Below are positions 25,033-35,157 of a stretch of DNA of 64,000 nt, in pieces (within the stretch, counting starts at the first letter, position 1; each line of letters begins with the position of its first letter). The translations under genes were made by a program, and so were the position numbers. This DNA comes from Nymphaea colorata. Lineage: Eukaryota > Streptophyta > Magnoliopsida > Nymphaeales > Nymphaeaceae. Under the pieces are notes generated by a model. The model was not told the origin of the DNA. It worked only from the letters and a program-made list of their open reading frames with translations, and searched no databases. The stretch is taken from positions 11,543,503 to 11,607,502 of the forward strand of contig NC_045143.1 in assembly GCF_008831285.2 (NCBI RefSeq), in the 5' to 3' direction.

Positions 25033-25588
25033 TGTTGTTGGAAGGACAGAATGGTCCTTTTGAAGCTCAGAACAGGTGTTCCTTTAGACACATCTAGACT
25101 TAGGTCCTTGTGCTAGAAATAATAAAAATATCTTGTGCATATGATTGACATGTTGGATAGTGGCCTTGAGCCCTATCTCTAAATCTTGTAATTGCAAGGT
25201 GGCATGCTCGCAGTTATGAGATAAACATGAAAGCTACTTTTCATATAAAGGATTTTTTGTCAAATAATTCAACAGATTTACATTACCTAGTTTTTTTCTC
25301 CGCAATATCTTTGGTCCTAACCGCAGGCTGGGCATCGGGAAACCTATGAGGTGGCCTATAAAAGCCCAAGGATTCCCTAATTTAGGGTTACTCGATTGAT
25401 TGCCCTAAGAGGAGCTTCACCGATGCAAACCCGAAACCTATCTTCCTTTGCTTCCTTCTTCTTCTTCTTCTCTATCACTGACTCTGCCTCTTGATGCTTG
25501 TGCAATCATCTTGGAGCATCCAGTCATGAACTTGCTGAAATGACACATGTCGAAACAAAGATGTCATTTTGTTGCTGTCTCTCCAACA
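25033..25588 (+). mobile_element. 5' LTR of copia element 1 (556 bp)
   Basis: Starts TGTTG and ends CCAACA, an inverted terminal match, directly before a tRNA-Met type primer binding site. A TATA box (TATAAAAG) lies at 25357-25364, leaving about 225 bases for R-U5. The last 104 bases are repeated, diverged, at 28577-28680. Confidence 0.82.
25357..25364 (+). promoter_or_regulatory. TATA box in copia element 1 LTR
   Basis: TATAAAAG in the context GGCCTATAAAAGCCC, the only good TATA in this LTR and at a typical distance from the LTR end. Confidence 0.65.
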
Positions 25589-25589
25589 T

Positions 25590-25600
25590 TGGTATCAGAG
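25590..25600 (+). other. primer binding site, initiator tRNA-Met type
   Basis: TGGTATCAGAG, complementary to the 3' end of plant initiator tRNA-Met, begins two bases after the LTR end. The same site occurs in copia element 3 at 54371. Confidence 0.9.
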
Positions 25601-25630
25601 TGAGGGAGAGCACTGTCGCCTGAAACAAAA

Positions 25631-28564
25631 ATGACTTCTAGAGTAGGAGCCTCAGAACTTGCCAAGACTGAGAAACTCAATGAAACTAATTTCCATTCAT
25701 GGGAGCGTAGAATCGTGCTGGTCTTAACTCTTGGGAAGTTAATCCATGTAATCAACAAGCCATTTTCCACTTTAGGAGACATGCCTATAGATGAAGAAAT
25801 GAGAGCATATGAGGCCTTTGAGACTGTTGACTTGATGGCTAAAACCACTACATGAGCGTTCATGGAAGATGACCTGATCAAGGTGTTTGAAGACTGCTCG
25901 ACAACCAAGGAGATGTTTGACACTATCTCTTCTAAAGACAATACATTTACCACGATGCATGTCCAGTTACTACTAGTACAGTACAACTCATATAAAATGA
26001 AGGAGTCAAATAGAGTGGTGGATCATGTTAACAAGATATTGGTCATGGCTAAAGACCTAGCCTTTGTAAGAAATGTGATACCTTACAACATGCAGATCTG
26101 TACGATCCTGAATAGCCTACCTTCTTCCTGGGACATGGCAGTCACTGCTTTGAGTCTCCAGTTTGACACTTTAATTTTAGAGAAGCTCTCCATATAGTTA
26201 GCTATTCAGCAAGAACACCTAGCCAAGAGAAAAAATGCAGAACTAATGACAGTCTAGGACAAACTTACCAGTAGTCATATGCCTGTAAAACCCAAACAAT
26301 TTAAAAAGTGAAATGATGACAAGTTTAAAGGTAATTTTGTAGGTACTCAAAGATCTCAAGGAGCCGTAATGAAATACTACAAGTGCAAAAATTCTGGCAC
26401 ATCAAGAAGAATTGTAGGACAAAGTTTTTGAACAAGAAGAACAATAATGATCCAGACAACAACAACAACGAGAAGAAAGATCAAAGGGATTTCAATGGAG
26501 AAGTCATTTGAGTTGTGTTATACTGTTTATTTGCAGAAGGAGAGCTGGGTTACTGATTACATTGCAAAAATGAAAGAAGGCATGATTCGTATGCAATACT
26601 TGAGTCTAAGAGTTCAAAAGGTCTACATGGGAAATAACTGTGATGTCATGGGAGTCAGGTCATATTGTTTAAATGTTGGGGGCATAAGTGTCATTCTTAA
26701 TAAAGTCTTGTATGTACCCTCCATGAGGAGGAACCTAGTGTCTGTTCCCACTTTGACTGGAAATGTTTTGAAGTTTGTTTTGTTTCAGAGAAAGTCACAG
26801 TAGAAAAATATGGTAGGACCATGTTTGAAGGGAAATATGTAAAAGAACATGTTATGTTTAAACTCAATGAAATGAATAAAGCTTCAGGTTCTACTTATAT
26901 TGACTGTGCATTGAGTGTAAGTGCAAAATTATGGCATGAAAGATTAAGCCATGTAAGCGTCAACAAGATGAAGACTCTAGCACAATAAGGTATAATACTT
27001 GATATAAATATAAATGATTTCACGAAATGCGAATCTTGTTTATATAAAAAAATAGCAAAGAAACCCTTACTGTCTGAAGTAATACGGGCCACTGATTTAT
27101 TAGAGATCATTCATATAGATATTTGTGGACCTTTCAGAGTCCAAACACATAGTGGCAAGTTATATTTCATAACATTCATTGACAACTTCTCAAGATTTAG
27201 TTATACTTACCTGATCAAATATAAGTCTGAAACACTTGATAAATTTAAAGAATATAAGCCTAAAGTCGAGAGACAGCTTGAAAAATATATCAAGGTCATA
27301 AGGTCTGATCGAGGTGGTGAGTATACATCAAATGAATTCATCAAATATTGTAAATACTTTGGAATTAATAGGCAAAGATCAATGCTTCACACACCACAAC
27401 AAAATAGTGTCGCAGAGAGGTATAACAGAACCCTCTTGAACATGATAAGATCCATGTTGGCAGTGCATAATTACCCAAAGTATTTTGGGGTGAAGTTGTG
27501 TTAAGTGCTATGTACACAATAAATCGAGTGCCCTGCAAAGTAGTCCCAACCACTCCTTATGAGAGATGGACTGGTGTGAAACCAGATATGAGACATCTCA
27601 GGAGATGGGGATCTGTAGCACATGTGAAAATTATAGATCCAAAAATGGATAAACTAGATGACAAATCAGTAAGGTGTGTGTTTATTGGATATCCAAAATG
27701 ATCTAAAGAGTGCAGGTTATATCACTCAACTATAGGACTTATAGAAAGTAGAGATGTAGAGTTCCTAGAAGAACTCAATAATAAAGACAATGATCCAATA
27801 GGAGATCATAATGATCTATTGAATGATTTGATTTATTCAGAAGATCAATCTGACAATGAACCGACTGGGGAACAGTTTGGTAATGAACCAACTGAGCTTC
27901 AAATCGCCTGAGGAACAGTCTGATAATGAACTGACTGAGGAACAATTTGGTAATGGACCAACTAATATGAATACTTCATCCTCTCAGACTTTGTCAGGTC
28001 ATAAAAGAACTAGAGAATATCTTTCATATCTAAATGATTATTATGTATATCTTATAGAGGAGTTATGTTATTTAACAAATATTAACGAAATGTGTGACAA
28101 TCTGACATATGATGAAACAATAAACTCACATGAACCGTCAGATTGGGTAAATGCTATGGATGAGAAATCGAATATATAGGAAAGAATAAAGTCTAGGAAC
28201 TAGTAGATCTTCCTAATGATAGAAGACTCATTGGGTGTGAATGAGTACTAAAGAAAAAATATAAATCTAACATATCAGTCGAGAAATTTAAGCAAGACTA
28301 GTGGCAAAAGGATTTTCTTCAAAGGAATGAATTGATTACATAGAAACCTATTTATCAGTAGCAAAGTTTGCTTCAATCAAAATAATTTTGGCTATCACAG
28401 TCTTCTATGACTTGGATGTTTATCAGATGGATGTGAAGATTGCTTTTATGAATAGTGAGTTAAAGGAAAACATATATATGAATCAACCACAAGGATACAT
28501 CCTTAAAGAAAATGAAGACAAAGTGTACAAGCTAAATAAATCACTGTACAGTTTGACGTAGGAT
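25631..28564 (+). pseudogene. copia element 1 gag-pol, broken and truncated inside RT
   Basis: Gag runs from ATG 25631 (NETNFHSWERRIVLVL) with a TGA near 25855 and continues in frame. A zinc knuckle near 26370-26420 is split by a one-base shift (YYKCKNSG in one frame, HIKKNCRTKF in another). GAG-pre-integrase is at about 26900-27080 (LWHERLSHVS). Integrase keeps all three acids: IIHIDICGPF, IRSDRGGEYTS, QQNSVAERYN. It shifts frame near 27490, then reads TINRVPCKVVPTTPYERWTG. RT begins but stops after DVYQMDVKIAF ... KLNKSLYSLT at about 28560. YVDD and RNase H are absent because the sequence jumps straight into the 3' LTR tail. Not able to move by itself. Confidence 0.88.
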
Positions 28565-28576
28565 GAAGCGACAAAG

Positions 28577-28680
28577 TGCCTCTTGACGCTCATACAATCA
28601 TCCTAGAGCATCTGGTGGTGAACTTGCTGAGAAGACACAGGTCAGAACAAAGGCGTCCTTCCACTACCATCTCTCCAACA
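28577..28680 (+). mobile_element. 3' LTR fragment of copia element 1 (last 104 bp only)
   Basis: Aligns without gaps to 25485-25588, both starting TGCCTCTTGA and ending CTCTCCAACA. About a quarter of positions differ, mostly transitions. The first about 450 bases of the 3' LTR, the polypurine tract and the rest of pol are missing. Confidence 0.85.
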
Positions 28681-28850
28681 TGATATGCATCGCACATCTC
28701 TAGTGGCGCATGCTTCACACATATCATATTTGGTGTATGAAGCTGCACTTCAGTGGCAATGTCTAAAATGACCTCTCTTGGCACTTCATAGGTTGTCAAT
28801 CCTCGTTGGAAACATGGCCTGAAGACCTTACCTTGAGAGCAGCACCACAT
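28681..28850 (-). pseudogene. coding-like fragment of an unrecognised gene
   Basis: On the minus strand the reading VFRPCFQRGLTTYEVP then ILDIATEVQLHTPNMICV looks protein-like and runs into the end of the copia LTR at 28680, suggesting the element landed in or next to it. On the same strand CTCAAG/GTAAGG offers a splice donor near 28828 and CTAGCAG an acceptor near 28862. I do not recognise the product. It may belong with the fragments at 29491-30161. Confidence 0.3.
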
Positions 28851-28862
28851 TGGGTCTCACAA

Positions 28863-29490
28863 CTGCTAGTAGTGACACTGCTACTATCATGGGGCAACAA
28901 TGATTTTTTTGTTTTGTAAAAATTAATTGTACTTTGAAAAGGTTAAAAATGTCATTTGATAATATTTTTTAATGTTTTTAAATAAAGGGGCCTATTTAAG
29001 AGTATGGTGGAAAAAATTAAGGGCTTCTTTGTTGTTGTTGAAAGGATGAGCACCCATTTGTCTTTTGCGTAAAGGTTGGCACCCCTTCATAATTTTTTTC
29101 TTCTAAAGCCATTTTCAAGCCTTCTCCAAAAATAGGATACTATCTAAAAGTCTAATATTTTGTCAATTTTTTTATTACATAAACACATTAATCTTCAATT
29201 TCAAAGAACCCCAGTCTCCACGTTTTGAAATATTTCTTAAAGTGCCTTAAGATGAATATTGAAGGAAAAAAAAGAGGGAAGATTACCAAATATGGATGTA
29301 CCTGATTCTTGATATATTTTTCTCATTAATGGTCAATCTTATTTTCAAATTCGTAATCCAAACTCTCATTTTGCCATTTTTAGTTTTGCAATTTATGACT
29401 TTGTCTTGCCCGGAATGCTTGCATATTCTATGTTTCATCCATTATTTTTATACAATTCAAAACCCATGATTTGACAAAATACTCTTGAGG
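28863..29490. other. AT-rich stretch between coding-like fragments
   Basis: No element ends or reading frames of note; would be an intron if the flanking minus-strand fragments belong to one gene. Confidence 0.4.
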
Positions 29491-30161
29491 TTATGATACG
29501 CTAAAATATAATGAGCACAACAGCTCCACGATAGCCGCCCTCCAATGCACTAAGTTGTAACTTTCCTCCAATGGTGGATCTTTTGAAGAATAACGTGCCA
29601 TGCCAATGAAATAAGCACTAGCAAAAGACTTTTGAATGATTGCAAGTTGTTGTAACTCCTGAACCATTTTGCGACCAAATACATCTAAGCCATTTGGAGT
29701 ATAGACATATGCTTCTAATTTACAGTTGGCAATTGTATCATGCAAGACAGCCACCTCATTTATGGGTGAGCAAGAAGAGTATTTCATTCTACTTCCCTGA
29801 TGAAAGACAAAGCTCCCACCCGATCTCTTATCCATGTAAGGTACATGGCCTGCTTTCAGTTTCTCGTGTTGCTACCATCGCTGTACATTAACTTGTCTAA
29901 TATTGGTGACCTCTCTTTTACAACATAGAGAGTTGACACTCTGAAATTTTGAAAGGGAACTGATTGCCTACCAGGCCCCATCCCGTATATTGCACTAATC
30001 CCCTCGAGAATGGACAGCCACCCATTACTAGAGAATAAAGCTAAGAGACACGAAACAATTATACCCTGCTCATGAGAAAAAAAATGACAGCCATCATACA
30101 CTACCTTCATGTCCATTGCAATATCTGCTTCTTGAATGCTCAGCCTTGATGAGGACAGATA
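29491..30161 (-). pseudogene. minus-strand gene fragment, unrecognised, with one frameshift
   Basis: Two long overlapping frames read as one protein of roughly 220 residues: first LSIQEADIAMDMKVVYDG, FSHEQGIIVSCLLALFSS and VSTLYVVKERSPILDKLMYS; then, after a one-base shift near 29860, KLKAGHVPYMDKRSGG, KYSSCSPINEVAVLHDTI, LEAYVYTPNGLDVFGRKM and KDPPLEESYNLVHWRAAI. Composition (many charged and helical segments) looks like a real exon of a large helical-repeat type protein, but I cannot name the family. The 5' side is cut at 30161 by the LTR of copia element 2. Most likely a gene remnant split by two retrotransposons; a live exon is not excluded. Confidence 0.5.
30157..30161. repeat. left target-site duplication of copia element 2 (AGATA)
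   Basis: AGATA here and AGATA at 35153-35157 after the other LTR. Confidence 0.6.
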
Positions 30162-30661
30162 TATTAAAATATGATGCAAATGCAAGGACATGCAAGAAGT
30201 TTAAAATTGATGCTATAGTAATGCACAATAATGCATACTTGAATTAAAAAATTAAGTAGTACATTAGTGTGTGACAGGTTTACTTTTTAATATAGTCTAT
30301 CTATGTCAATATAAGTTACCAGGTGCAATGGCCATTATGCTTCACACTTAACTCATGTTTTATTTTTTTTTAATTAATGTCATAACTGTAATGTGATTTA
30401 TGTCATGAGTTATGTCATCATTAGTATGGAGGTCTATGAGTTACAAGTTGAGTGTCTTGAGGTAGCAGTTACAAGTTGAGTGTCTTGAGGTAGCCTATAA
30501 ATAGGTGTTTGGTTTGCGTCATTTGTACCAAATGTAAGTTGTGCCAATGTGGTTTTGTGGGTGTCATGAGTTGTATGAGTGCTCTTGTCCTCAAATACAA
30601 ATGTTATGTTGTAAGTTCATTGTGTGTAACATAAAGTACGACCTATTGTTTATTTCCAATA
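30162..30661 (+). mobile_element. 5' LTR of copia element 2 (about 500 bp)
   Basis: Direct repeat partner of 34667-35152: both open TAT(T/C)AAAATAT(G/A)ATGCAAATG and share TTAACTCATGTTTTA, ATTAGTATGGAGGT and GTGTAACATAAAGTACGAC-like blocks. The canonical TG start is lost. A TATA box (TATAAATA) is near 30493. Carries a 28-bp tandem duplication at 30439-30494 absent from the other LTR. Confidence 0.8.
30439..30494. repeat. 28-bp tandem duplication just upstream of the LTR TATA box
   Basis: AGTTACAAGTTGAGTGTCTT begins at 30439 and again at 30467; the second copy runs directly into CCTATAAATAGG. The 3' LTR has a single diverged copy. Confidence 0.92.
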
Positions 30662-30664
30662 TTG

Positions 30665-30677
30665 TTGTATTAGATCC
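30665..30677 (+). other. decayed primer binding site of copia element 2
   Basis: TTGTATTAGATCC differs from the tRNA-Met primer site TGGTATCAGAGCC at three positions and lies just after the LTR. Confidence 0.5.
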
Positions 30678-30785
30678 TACGCTTGATCAAATTGGGTGTA
30701 TTTGTCTGGCTGAATTAGTACGTTGTAAAGATTGTTGCTGAAGCCTATTTTTCGACGTTGTTCATAAATACATGATTGGTAAACA

Positions 30786-31740
30786 TTGTCGAATGGTATA
30801 AATTGGAATACTACTCTCACCTCTCACACACTTAGGTACCTAGTTTTAATGGAGGAAAATTATAGATTTTGGGGCATTAAAATGAAGATATTTTTTATAT
30901 CACAAGATCTTTGGGATCCAATTGCAAATGATGTGGCAGAGTCTTCAAATGAAGTGAAGGAGACATACAAGAAGGATGCAAAGACTCTTCTTGTTTTGCA
31001 GCAAGCTATGACTAAAAATATTTTCCCTTGCATTGCAGTTGCGACCAAGTCAACTGAAGCTTGAAATATTTTGAAGAAAACTTATCATGGAGATAGCAAA
31101 GTAACGACAATAAAATTTCAAAATCTGGTTAGAGAATGAAACATTGCAAATAAAAAAATGAATGCATCCAAAATTTCTTTTTAAGAATGTCTACTACTAT
31201 AAATCAAATGAAAACATTTGGAGAAATGTAATGGAAGATAAAAAAGTAGTAAGATTTTACGAAGTTTTTAATACAAATTTGATCATGTCGTAACTGCTAT
31301 ACAAGAGTCAAAAGACGTGAGTACTTATTCAATTAACAAAGTGATGGGTTCACTTTTAACACACGAAGCTAGATTGAACAGGTCAACAAAAAAAAAATAT
31401 TAATCATGCATTTCAAGTTAAAGAAAAAATTTCTAATAAGCAAAAAGATGGAGAATGTATGTGAGATGGCAAATATGCATGTAGAAGAAATGACACAGGT
31501 AGATATCATGGTCGTGGTTGTGGCAGTGGAAGATTTGGTGGAGGTCAGCAGAATGCTGACCATAACCAAGTTACAGGGACAAATATTGTTACTTTTGCAA
31601 AAAAAAAAAAAATGGGCACGTTGAGACAAAATGCTGGGAAAAGGCAAAAAAAAAAAAAAAGGCCAATAAAGCTGAAGAAAATGAAGAAGGTAATCTTTTC
31701 ATTGCCCATTTGGAAGCTAAGGTTGATCATGTGTGGTTTT
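30786..31740 (+). pseudogene. copia element 2 gag remnant
   Basis: Begins with GINWNTTLTSHTLRYLVL and ENYRFWGIKMKIFF, the 'NY..W...M...L' gag signature, then DLWDPIAND and ATKSTEA before a TGA. The distal part has a Gly/Arg-rich stretch (GRGCGSGRFGGGQQN) and an in-frame zinc knuckle CYFCKKKKNGHVETKCW at about 31587-31640, whose spacer holds two extra residues from a 14-base A run. A second long A run follows at 31647. Many stops; non-functional. Confidence 0.78.
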
Positions 31741-31919
31741 AGATCATGGCTGCAGTGACCATATGAGAGTGAAAGGAATCTTTTCCACCAAATTGATTAG
31801 TTTGTAAATGTATATGTATGACTTAGAAATAACACGCAAGTATAGAGTGAAGGAAAATGAACTGTTAAAGTGCAGATTAAATCAGGTAGTAAAAAGTTAA
31901 TCCATAATTTTTATTACAT

Positions 31920-33740
31920 ACCTAGCTTAACTTACAATTTATTGAGTGTTGGACAACTGCTTGAAAATAGTTATTTACTTCATTTTAATAGTGAAACTTG
32001 TGAAATCAACAGAAAATAGTGAGATAGTATGTCTTTTCATTACAGTGAAAATGACTCCAAATAGGATGTTTCCACTTGAAATTTCACATATAAATAAAGT
32101 TGTATTAGTCAGTAATGTTGACAAAATCACTCAGTTTTTGCATTTAAATGGTCCTTTATATTATAATGACCTGAAATTATTAAACAATAAGAACATGGTA
32201 TTGGATTACCTCATATCATGTGTAGTGATGAGATTTGTAAAGGGTGTTCATATGGAAAGCAACATTGTATATCTTTTGTTACTGAGAATTGGAGGGCCAA
32301 AAAACCTCTTGAATTAGTCCATGCTTATATATGTAGGCCTGTGAATATTCCTTCCTTGAATAACAATAGACATTTTATGTTGTTTATTAATGATTTTACT
32401 CGTGTGAATTGAGTATATTTTCTTACTAAAAAATCAGAAGCATTTGAAAAATTTCAATAGTTCAAAGCTCTATTAAAAAAGACCAGCAATCGTGTCATAA
32501 AGTGTTTGTGCACAGATAGAGAAGGAGAATCTTTTTTTTTTTTTTGATGATTTTTGCAAAAGATTGGAATTCGAAGGCAATTGACTATAAGGAAGACACT
32601 TCAGCAAGCTGGTGTCATTGAGCAAAAGAACAAAATTTTGATAGAAATGGCTAGAAGCATACTTAGTGAAGGCAAATTTCCAAATGATTTTTGGGCAGAA
32701 GTAGTAGCTACTAGAGTTTATATTTTAAACATTCACCAATTAAAGCAGCACACAATCGAACAAACTATGAGGTTTGGTGGAAACACAAACCTGATGTAAG
32801 TAATTTATGAGTTTTTGAGTGTATTTCATACACTTTAATTGATTCAAACGAGCATACTAAGTTGAATAAGAAAAGTGAAAAATATACAATTGTTGAATAT
32901 TTAGATGTTACAGAAGGGTATCAGTTGTACAACCTGATAAAAAATTTATTATTCAACAAGATGTTGTCTTTTACGAAAATAGTTTCTGAAAGTGGGATAA
33001 TAAAGATGAGCATTTGATTTTTGAAAATGACTTAAATGAACTAAATGAGTGTGAAAAAAAAAAAGATGCATCCCAGCCTCCACCAACAATATCATTTTCA
33101 TGGAGAACCCAAAGAGGCCACGATATTGAACCTACTATGCACTGTGATTGTCCTCCAAGAAAGGTAAGGAGAGTTGATGATCTTTATAATTGTGCACTTG
33201 CTTTGATGGTTACAGAACCAACATGTTATGAATATGTTTGCAGAAAACAAGAATGAAAAAAATCCATGAAAGAAGAAATAGCAGCCATTGAAAGAAATGA
33301 CACTTGAGAAATTGTAGATCTACCAAATGGTCAAAATGCAATTGGTGTTAAATGAGTACAAAGTAAAATATAATATTGATGAAAACATACAAAAACACGA
33401 AGCAAGACTTATCATGAAAGAATATGCTCAAGAATATGAGATAGATTTTTCAGAAACCTTTTCTCCTATTGCACATTTTGAAACTGTTAGAATTATTTTG
33501 GCATTAGCTACTCATATGAAATGGTCAGGTTTTCAGTTTTCAACATTTTTACTTATTGAAAGAAAAAGTCTATATTTGCCAACCACAAAGATTTGCTATT
33601 AATAAAAAAAATGTTTATAGGTTGAAAGCGGCTCTTTATAGCCTTAAACAATCACCATGAGCCTGGTAGGAGAGTTTAGGCACATACTTAATACACAATG
33701 TTTTTTACAGATGTGAATGTGTTTATGTAGATGACATTAT
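31920..33740 (+). pseudogene. copia element 2 protease/integrase/RT remnant
   Basis: Pieces in order: IPSLTYNLLSVGQLLE (end of the protease-linker region, about 31917); CKGCSYGKQHCISF and LELVHAYICRPV (pre-integrase and integrase start, where the first catalytic Asp reads Tyr); LCTDREGES (second Asp); GVIEQKNKILIEMARS (Glu region); EIDFSETFSPIAHFETVRII (RT start); RLKAALYSLKQSP; and VYVDDIIYPG with the RT active site at 33724-33735. Stops, shifts and poly(T) and poly(A) tracts interrupt it throughout. Older than copia element 3 by its decay. Confidence 0.85.
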
Positions 33741-34633
33741 TTATCCAGGCTCTTCTAGTGGTCTCATTAAAAAATTAAGATAAGCATGATGTGTGAATTT
33801 GATATATCCAATTTGAGATTGTTACATTATTTTCTAGCTTGCATTGCAGGTTCAACAACCTGATAATGATATTTTTATTTCTTAAGAAAAATGTGCTTTG
33901 AACTATTTGAGAGATTTAATATATTATAATGAAAGTCATGTTCTACTCCTATGAACACTAGTGAGAAGTTAACTTTAAATGATGATACTGTAAAAGCTGA
34001 TGAGAAGTTATACTTTAGTTTAGTCTGAAAATTGATTCACCTCACACAAATGTGCCTAGCTCTTGTGTACTAGTTTATCTGACTTTAAGTTTTATGCATT
34101 GTCCACATTATTTTGGAGCAGCAAAATGGATCATTCATGACAATCGATCAACAACTAACTATGCAATTTGGTGCTGATCTAATTTCAATTTTATATTAAT
34201 TGACTTATGTAACAGTGATTGCGCTAATTTTATGGATGACAGGAAAAACACAAGTGAGTTTGTTTTTTACCATTGGCTCAGGGACTATGTAGTGGATGTT
34301 GAGAAAGCAAGCAACTGTAGCTCTATCATCTTTTGAAGCAAAGTATATTGTTACAACTGCAACTACATGTCAACTATGGATTCAATGAATTTTGACAGAC
34401 TTGCATAAAAACAAGTTCAAGAAATAGAGTTATTTTGTAACAAGCAATAATTGCCATGATGAAAATTCAGTATTCCATGAAAGAATTAAATGCATTGAGT
34501 TATGTCATCACTTTATCTGTGAAGTTGTTGTTGATGGAAAGATAATAATAAAATATTGTTCCACAAATGATCAAGTTGCAGATGGATTTACGAAATCACT
34601 CGACCATTCAAAGTTCATAAAATTCAAGTGATC
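33741..34633 (+). pseudogene. copia element 2 RNase H remnant
   Basis: Fragments such as LALQVQQPDNDIFIS (about 33840) precede RNase H pieces, and the region ends in DQVADGFTKSLDHSKFIKFK at 34570-34630, the standard last block of copia pol. No continuous frame. Confidence 0.75.
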
Positions 34634-34653
34634 TCTTGGAGTATCTAGTTTTG

Positions 34654-34666
34654 CATCAAGGGGGAG
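34654..34666 (+). other. polypurine tract of copia element 2
   Basis: CAAGGGGGAGTA immediately before the 3' LTR; this is the usual plus-strand primer of plant copia elements. Confidence 0.85.
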
Positions 34667-35152
34667 TATCAAAATATAATGCAAATGAATGGACATGCAA
34701 GGAGTTTAAAATTACTGCTATAGTATTGCACAATAATGCATAAGAGAGTTAAAAAATTAAGTACTACATTAGTGTGTATCAGTTTTATTTTGTAATATGG
34801 TCTAGTTATGTCAATATGAGTCATAAAAGGTACTGAAAATTACGTTTTACATTTAACTCATGTTTTAATGTTTTTTTAATGTATTTTTAATTACATGAAT
34901 GTAATGTGATTTATATAATGAGTTATGCCATCATTAGTATGGAGGTTTATGAGTTATAAGTTGAGTGTCTTGAAATATCCTATAACTAAGTAATTTAGTT
35001 TGTGTCATTTGTACCAAGTGTAAGGTGTGACAAGGTGGTCTTGTGAGCATTGTGATTTGTATGAATGCTTTCCCCTCAAATACAAAACTTGTGTTGTAAG
35101 GTCATTGTGTGCAACATAAAGTACGACATTCCATTATTGTTTATTTCAAAAA
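34667..35152 (+). mobile_element. 3' LTR of copia element 2 (about 486 bp)
   Basis: Matches 30162-30661 along its length but well diverged (about 20 percent by eye), with one copy of the sequence that is doubled in the 5' LTR. Followed by AGATA, the same five bases as before the 5' LTR. Confidence 0.8.
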
Positions 35153-35157
35153 AGATA

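Noticed and set aside
25028-35157. Copia elements 1 and 2 as one nested structure because both use AGATA-like target duplications
   Set aside because: Each has its own LTR and its own duplication; the shared five bases are most likely coincidence.
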